Shown one piece after another: positions 59,279 to 64,000 of a stretch of DNA of 64,000 nucleotides. The position numbers and the translations under genes were made by a program. The notes beneath the pieces were generated by a model. That model ran no database searches and was not told the origin of the DNA. It worked only from the letters and a program-made list of their open reading frames with translations. This stretch comes from Burkholderia metallica (GTDB lineage Bacteria > Pseudomonadota > Gammaproteobacteria > Burkholderiales > Burkholderiaceae), in the NCBI RefSeq assembly GCF_902832845.1, contig NZ_CADFDB010000001.1:806001-870000 (forward strand), in the 5' to 3' direction. Within the stretch, counting starts at the first letter, position 1, and each line of letters starts with the position of its first letter.

Positions 59279-60187
59279 TTACTGCGCGCGGCAATGCGCG
59301 ACGACTTCGTCCACCGCGCGCTGCACGTCGCCGCGCCGGTAGCGCAGAAGCGCGCTGTCGGCCGGATCGGGCTCGTACGACACGACGTTGCCGCGCCCGG
59401 TGTAGATCGCGATGTCGGGCAGCAGCGGATGCTCCTGGTCGAGCGACGGCACCGGCTGCGGGTTCCCGGCCGCGCGGAAGAACGCCGCGAAGTAGTCGGC
59501 GAAGCTCAGGTTCTCGTCGCCGACGAGGTATGCCTTGCCCGCTTCGCCGCGCTGCAGCGCGCCCCAGATCGCTTCCGACAGCGATTGCGTCGAGATGAAG
59601 TTGCTGCCGCCGGCCGGCCCGAATACGGGCAGCCCCGCGAACTGGCCCTGCGCGTAGCCCGTATAGGCCGCGAACATCTCGTTGCGCAGCCCCGGCACCG
59701 ACCCGACGACGAACGGCGCGTTGACGCTGCATACCGCGAACGACGGCGTCGCGAGCGCGCGCACGCGTTCGTCGGCGAGATGGCGCGAGCGCACGTACGG
59801 CACCGTGTCGACGAGCGCCGGCGCGACCTGCGGATAGAAACTGCCGACCAGCACCGCGCGCTTCACGCCCGCGTCTCGCGCGAGCGCGAAAAAGCGCGGC
59901 ACCGCGTCGACGTTCGCGCGTTCCCAGTGCGCGGCTTCGTCGGTGCCGGGCGGCAGGTGACGGATATCGTTGCCGGCCGCGAACACCACCGCGTCGAACG
60001 GCGCGAGATCGTCGCGTGTGAAGTTGCCGGCCACGTAGTCGCGCAGCAGCACGTCGAATTGCGCGAGCGCGCTGCCCGGTGCGGGCGGCTTGCGCGCGGC
60101 GAGCGTGACGAGATTGCCCTGCGCGTGCAGGTGCAGCGCGGCGTGGCCGCCGATCAGGCCGGTGCCGCCGACGATCAGGATCTTCAT
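59279..60187 (-). CDS. NAD-dependent epimerase/dehydratase family (extended SDR)
   Basis: 302 residues. GGTGLIGG at 8-15 binds NAD(P); the Tyr motif is PYVRSRHLAD with Arg where Lys is usual, so activity may be altered. It is the last gene of a minus-strand run with two SDRs and a BaiE-like gene. The start at 60187 is the family start; the frame is open further upstream. Confidence 0.83.
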   Translation of the reverse strand: MKILIVGGTGLIGGHAALHLHAQGNLVTLAARKPPAPGSALAQFDVLLRDYVAGNFTRDDLAPFDAVVFAAGNDIRHLPPGTDEAAHWERANVDAVPRFFALARDAGVKRAVLVGSFYPQVAPALVDTVPYVRSRHLADERVRALATPSFAVCSVNAPFVVGSVPGLRNEMFAAYTGYAQGQFAGLPVFGPAGGSNFISTQSLSEAIWGALQRGEAGKAYLVGDENLSFADYFAAFFRAAGNPQPVPSLDQEHPLLPDIAIYTGRGNVVSYEPDPADSALLRYRRGDVQRAVDEVVAHCRAQ

Positions 60188-60245
60188 GGTATCTCCGGTA
60201 AGGGCGCATTCGCGCCACATGAAATCAACGGGCGAGCGGTGGCGC

Positions 60246-61082
60246 TCAGAAATCGAAGCCGTTGCCCGTGACGACGGGCAGGTTGGTCCAGAAGCCGTTC
60301 GGGTCGCGATACCAGCCGGCCGCCGCGAGCGCGCCGCCGTCGACGTGCAGCGTCGTGCCGGTGACCCATGCGGCGAGCGGGCTCGCGAGGAACAGCGCGG
60401 CGCCCGCGATATCGCCGGCCGTGCCGAAGCGCCCGAGCGGAATCCAGCGCGGGATGTGTTCGCGATGCGCGGCCGCGACCATCGCGCTGACGGGCACCTG
60501 CGGCGTTTCGGTGGTTTCGGGGGCGATCTGGTTCACGCGTATGCCGGCCGGCCCGAGTTCGACGGCAAGGCTTTTCGTGAAGCCGGTCAGCGCGGCCTTG
60601 AACGACGCGTACACGGTGCAGTTCGGAATCGCGCGAAAGCCCTCGATCGACGACACGCCGACGATGCTGCCGCCCGCGCCGCGCTTGCGCAGCAACGGCA
60701 GCATCGCGCGCGTGACGATGAAGACCTGGCGCAGATTCACGTCGAACAGCCGCGCGATGTCGTCGTCGGTGCAGGCGTCGAACGGTTTCGCGATCTGCAG
60801 GAAATCGCCGACGTTGTTGACGAGCACGTCGAGGCCACCGAAACGTGCGTCGACGGTTTGCGCGAACGCATCGACGTCGTCGCGGCGCGTGACGTCCACG
60901 GTGCCGACGAGCGCATCGACGCCCGCTGCTTCGAGCGCGTGACGCACGTCCTGCGCGCGGGCCGGGTCGATCTCGGCCACGGCGACGCGCGCGCCGGCCG
61001 CGCCGAATGCTTCCGCGCACGCACGGCCGATGCCCGCGCCGCCGCCGGTGACGAGTACGGTCTTGCCGGTGAATGAAATCAT
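60246..61082 (-). CDS. SDR family oxidoreductase
   Basis: 278 residues. TGGGAGIG near 13-20, NNVGDF near 92-97 (Val instead of Ala), VSSIEGF and YASFKAAL. A C-terminal extension GWYRDPNGFWTNLPVVTGNGFDF is typical of one subgroup of proteobacterial SDRs. It lies 58 bp before the epimerase-like gene and 38 bp after an SDR remnant. Confidence 0.86.
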   Translation of the reverse strand: MISFTGKTVLVTGGGAGIGRACAEAFGAAGARVAVAEIDPARAQDVRHALEAAGVDALVGTVDVTRRDDVDAFAQTVDARFGGLDVLVNNVGDFLQIAKPFDACTDDDIARLFDVNLRQVFIVTRAMLPLLRKRGAGGSIVGVSSIEGFRAIPNCTVYASFKAALTGFTKSLAVELGPAGIRVNQIAPETTETPQVPVSAMVAAAHREHIPRWIPLGRFGTAGDIAGAALFLASPLAAWVTGTTLHVDGGALAAAGWYRDPNGFWTNLPVVTGNGFDF

Positions 61083-61119
61083 CGATGAACTCCTTTGAAC
61101 GGGAAAGCAGCGGGGCGCG

Positions 61120-61212
61120 TCACAGCGACGACACCCGTTGCGCGTGGTCGATCCGCAGCGTCGCACCGTTCACGAAACGCGATTCGTCGGATGCGAGAAG
61201 ACAGGCGCTCAT
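61120..61212 (-). pseudogene. SDR remnant: start codon joined to the C-terminal tail
   Basis: A 30-residue frame that reads MSACLLASDESRFVNGATLR then IDHAQRVSSL. SDRs end with this kind of segment (LASDESRFVNGATLRIDGG), so only the last part of an SDR gene is left, behind an ATG that overlaps the stop of the upstream SDR (ATGA, 61209-61212). It is best seen as a gene reduced by internal deletion, possibly still translated by coupling. Confidence 0.75.
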
Positions 61213-62066
61213 GCGGCGCCCGGCGCGCGGCCGGCCTTGATCGCAGCGAGCGCGGCCGCGCCGTAGATCTGCGCGATCGTGTCGTCGACGCGCGGGTTGG
61301 TACGCAGTTCGTGGCCGCCGTCGACCGCGAAGCTCTGGCCGGTCACCCAGCCCGACTCGGGGCCCGCGAGATAGCGCACCGCATGCGCGATCGCCTCCGG
61401 TTCGCCGAGCGTGCCGAGCGGGATCTGTTCGAGAAAGCTGTCGACGAGTGCAGGGTTATCGAACATCGGCGCGGTGGCCTCGGAGCGCGTGAGGCCCGGG
61501 CGCACCGCGTTCACGCGGATCTTCGCGCCGGCCAGTTCCTCGGCCGCGCCGCGCACGAGCGCTTCGAGCGCGGCCTTCGCGGTGCAGTACGCGGACAGCC
61601 AGCGGAAATTGATCTGCGCGGCCGTCGACGAGATGCAGACGATCGCGCCGCCGCCGCTGTCGGCGAGGCGCGGCGCCGCATGACGGATCGCGGTGAACGC
61701 GCTGTGCAGGTTCAGGTCGATTTCGGCGCGGAAGGTGTCGGCGTCGTGCAGCAGCAGCGGCCGGAAGCCCGCGCCCCCGACGGTCGGCACGACGATGTCG
61801 AGGCGCCGGTCGAGCGCCCACGCGCAGTCGAGCGCGGCCTGCAGGTCGCCTTCGTCGCACGCGTCGCCCGCGTGGATCGCGACGCGGCTGCCGGGCACGG
61901 TGTCGGTCAGTTGCCGCTGCGTGCGTTCGAGCGCGTCGCGGCGCCGGCCCATCAGCACGACGGCCGCGCCGTCGACAACGAGTGCCTGCGCGCAGGCCGC
62001 GCCGATGCCGCCGGCGCCGCCTGTGACGAGCGCGGTGCGGCCTTCGAGGGGAGCGGAGGGGCGCAT
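61209..62066 (-). CDS. SDR family oxidoreductase
   Basis: 285 residues. TGGAGGIG near 15-22, the ISSTAAQ serine region and YCTAKAALEAL supply the active site; the NNAG turn is replaced by VPTVGGAG. Start and upstream stop of the BaiE-like gene are 3 bp apart. Its own stop overlaps the SDR remnant. Confidence 0.86.
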   Translation of the reverse strand: MRPSAPLEGRTALVTGGAGGIGAACAQALVVDGAAVVLMGRRRDALERTQRQLTDTVPGSRVAIHAGDACDEGDLQAALDCAWALDRRLDIVVPTVGGAGFRPLLLHDADTFRAEIDLNLHSAFTAIRHAAPRLADSGGGAIVCISSTAAQINFRWLSAYCTAKAALEALVRGAAEELAGAKIRVNAVRPGLTRSEATAPMFDNPALVDSFLEQIPLGTLGEPEAIAHAVRYLAGPESGWVTGQSFAVDGGHELRTNPRVDDTIAQIYGAAALAAIKAGRAPGAA

Positions 62067-62069
62067 CGG

Positions 62070-62486
62070 TCAGCCCTCCAGCGGCAGGTCTTGCGCCCAG
62101 TCGACGTGCAGCGTGCGCGCCGCGAAGCGCCACGTGCCGCCGTCGAACGTGCAGCGGTCGCGATAGCGCAGCCCCCAGTCGAGCTTGCGTTTCACGCCGT
62201 CGCGCACGTAGACGTGGCAGGCAACGCCGTAGGTCTCGACGTCGGCTTCGCCGCCGTCCAGCGTGACGAGCTGGTTGTGCACGTGGTGCTGGGTCGCGTC
62301 ATAGCGCTCGATCACGCGCATGCCGGCGACGATCGCGTCGCGGTCGTCGAAGCGGAAGCCGGGGCCGGCTAGCGTGGCGTCGTCGGTGAAGAGCGCGGTG
62401 AGTCGCGGCCAGTCGCGCCGGTCGACGGCTTGCGCATAGCGGCACGCGAGGTCGTACAGCGCGTGGCGGGGATTGGAATCGGTCAT
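62070..62486 (-). CDS. SnoaL-fold protein, BaiE-like (NTF2 superfamily)
   Basis: 138 residues. YDLACRYAQAVDRRDW keeps Tyr17 and Asp22, and TQHHVHNQLV holds the His (about 67). It is shorter than the two copies at 53-54 kb and less like BaiE. It heads the minus-strand operon with SDR, SDR remnant, SDR and epimerase-like genes. The start at 62486 is used because the upstream in-frame part is not family-like. Confidence 0.8.
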   Translation of the reverse strand: MTDSNPRHALYDLACRYAQAVDRRDWPRLTALFTDDATLAGPGFRFDDRDAIVAGMRVIERYDATQHHVHNQLVTLDGGEADVETYGVACHVYVRDGVKRKLDWGLRYRDRCTFDGGTWRFAARTLHVDWAQDLPLEG

Positions 62487-62944
62487 GGGGGCTCCCGTGG
62501 AAGAACGGAACGTGTCGGCCGCGCGACGCGGGCCGACGCGGCGGCATTGCAGCGTCGACGCGCAGGTTCGCACCGGGCCGTCCGCGATTCATCATCCATA
62601 CGGAGCAGGGCGAGGGTCGGGGAAAACACCGGGGCGCCCGCCGCGCATCACGTGAAGGCGCACGGATGCTGCGGTGCGGCAGCCCGCGTGCGCCCCGCGC
62701 CTGATGATCGGCACGGCAGGCCGCGACAGGCGCGTGGCGTCCCGCGTTGCTTCAACGAGCGCGACGGCTTTACTTGCCATGGTGCGATGCATCAGGCCAC
62801 CCGCGCGGCGCTCAGCGTTTGCCCCTAGTCGAAACGGACGATGGCCGGCGGCCCGGTGCTGGCTACCGTGCAGTCATCCGGCGCCGCATGCGATGCGCGC
62901 CGGACACGAACCGCACCAGCGGGCAACCGGAGGGGACGACGATC
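62487..62944. other. Gene-free stretch
   Basis: No credible frame in either direction. It separates the minus-strand operon from a small plus-strand gene and so should carry divergent promoters. Confidence 0.45.
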
Positions 62945-63154
62945 ATGAGACTGACGACTCGCAAACTGTGCGTATTGGCGATGGGCACGTTCGCTGCGAT
63001 GGCGATGGCGCGATACGGCGCCGATCGGGTCCCGTCGCCGCCGTATGCGGCCGGCATCCTGCAATGCCGCTCGGTCGATGCGAACGGCCTGCCGGCCGGC
63101 TGCGTGCCGATCGATCCGTCGCACTTCGGTTTCGCCGCGCTGCGCGGCATGTGA
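62945..63154 (+). CDS. Small exported or membrane hypothetical protein
   Basis: 69 residues. A hydrophobic start (LCVLAMGTFAAMAMA) could be a signal peptide; the rest has two Cys (LQCRSVDANGLPAGC). GGAGGGGACGACGATC precedes the ATG, an excellent ribosome site. No family recognised. The 318 bases to the next gene hold nothing clear. Confidence 0.55.
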   Translation: MRLTTRKLCVLAMGTFAAMAMARYGADRVPSPPYAAGILQCRSVDANGLPAGCVPIDPSHFGFAALRGM

Positions 63155-63472
63155 CGCCGGGGGGGCCGCGCGCCGCATGGTCGACCGTCGTTGCAATGCG
63201 ACGGTGTACGAACGGTTTTCGCCATTGCCACGGCGTGTTCGTCGCGCGCCGGGCGGGTGGCGCTGCCGATACGGCTTCACGACGTTTCATCGCCGTTCGG
63301 CTTCGACCGCCGAAGCGACGGCGCGCGGTTTCCGAATACGCACCGTCGCACGCATACGGCGGCAGCGCGGCAACACAACGACGTCCGCGTCAGGCCGCTT
63401 GCTCTTGCAAGACCTAAGCCCTCGCCACATCCGCCGCTTCCCACTCATTTCCTACACGCTGATCCATTCCTC

Positions 63473-64000
63473 ATGTCATCCGACCATTCCCCGACTCACC
63501 CCCTGAATACCCGCGACGTGCATCGCTGGGATGCCGAACACGATGTCGTGATCGTCGGCTTCGGCGCGGCCGGCGCGTGCGCGGCGATCGAAGCGGCGAG
63601 CGCCGGCGCCGATACGCTGATCGTCGAGCGCGCGTCGAGCTACGGCGGCACGAGCGCACTGTCGGGCGGCGAGATCTACCTCGGCGGCAGCGGCGGCACG
63701 CCCGCGCAGCGGCAGGCCGGCTTCACCGACGACACCGAGGATCTGTACCGCTATCTGATGCTGGCCGGCGGCCGCGATGCCGACGAAGCGAAGGTGCGCC
63801 TCTACGCGAACGAAAGCCTCGCGCACCACGACTGGCTCGTCGCGCAGGGCCTCACGTACAAGAACACGTTCATCGCCGAGCGGATCGTCGAACCGGAAAC
63901 CGACGATTGCCTGATCTGGTCGGGCAGCGAGGAAGCGTGGCCGTTCAGCGACGCGGCGAAACCGTGCCCGCGCGGGCATACGCCGCAATGGCCGGGTTGG
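63473..64000 (+). CDS. FAD-binding dehydrogenase, 3-ketosteroid dehydrogenase-like, 3' end missing
   Basis: 176 codons are present and the frame is open to the window end. The N-terminal FAD site is HDVVIVGFGAAGACAAIEAASAGADTLIVERAS near 24-56, followed by YGGTSALSGGEIYLGGSGG. This is the KstD / fumarate reductase flavoprotein superfamily; the GGEIYLGG segment recalls 3-ketosteroid delta-4(5-alpha)-dehydrogenases and related enzymes. With the KshA-like gene at 13.5 kb it would allow ring opening. The substrate-binding half lies outside the window. Confidence 0.82.
   Translation, partial: MSSDHSPTHPLNTRDVHRWDAEHDVVIVGFGAAGACAAIEAASAGADTLIVERASSYGGTSALSGGEIYLGGSGGTPAQRQAGFTDDTEDLYRYLMLAGGRDADEAKVRLYANESLAHHDWLVAQGLTYKNTFIAERIVEPETDDCLIWSGSEEAWPFSDAAKPCPRGHTPQWPGW

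Overview
This is a GC-rich, tightly packed window with the gene style of Burkholderia (Burkholderia cepacia complex type). Evidence is the codon use, the ATGA start-stop overlaps, an accessory infA copy, a Burkholderia-type collagen-like lipoprotein, and the many acyl-CoA dehydrogenases and short-chain dehydrogenases (SDRs). No tRNA, rRNA, CRISPR array, insertion sequence or replication origin was seen.

Main reading: much of the window looks like a dispersed steroid (or bile-acid-like) catabolic locus. From 1 to 14.6 kb a plus-strand set encodes proteins that resemble, from memory of the family sequences, the enzymes that degrade the last two steroid rings (HIP degradation): an EchA20-type ring hydrolase (cut by the window start), FadE31/FadE32-type and FadE33?/FadE30-type acyl-CoA dehydrogenase pairs, FadA6-type thiolase, an Rv3548c-type SDR, IpdF-type SDR, a MaoC hydratase and a second thiolase. 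A YCF48-like beta-propeller, an MMPL/RND permease and a KshA-type Rieske oxygenase follow. From 18.0 to 24.8 kb on the minus strand lie DUF1302 and DUF1329 envelope proteins, then a hydratase, acylating aldehyde dehydrogenase and aldolase (TesE/TesF/TesG or MhpD/F/E type). Divergently from 24.96 kb come a meta-cleavage-product hydrolase (TesD/HsaD/MhpC type), an SDR, etfBA and a gamma-carbonic-anhydrase-like protein. From 52.2 to 62.5 kb lie two more sets with three small SnoaL-fold proteins that keep the Tyr/Asp/His triad of the bile-acid 7-alpha-dehydratase BaiE, an EthD protein and many SDRs. A KstD-like flavoprotein starts at 63.47 kb and runs off the end. The extradiol dioxygenase, the TesA/HsaAB hydroxylase, IpdAB and the CoA ligase are not in the window.

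Between these sets are ordinary or unrelated genes: cspA (GTG start, long leader) and infA (TTG start) at 14.7-15.8 kb; an acid phosphatase/phospholipase C family enzyme; a metal-related DUF1326-DUF2182-CusF-like group at 30-31.9 kb; a Gly-Thr-Ser collagen-like lipoprotein; an Lrp regulator divergent from a LysE exporter; a BtuB-type receptor preceded by a cobalamin riboswitch; an AraC regulator divergent from an uncharacterised five-gene oxidoreductase operon (40.8-44.6 kb); a threonine/serine dehydratase with a YheO-type regulator; two hydrolases; an AT-rich DUF2971 gene that looks acquired; and pckG with a strong terminator.

All family assignments were made by reading the translations; no search was run. 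The steroid assignment rests on recalled similarity to FadA6, IpdF, FadE30/31, EchA20, KshA and BaiE and should be confirmed by alignment.
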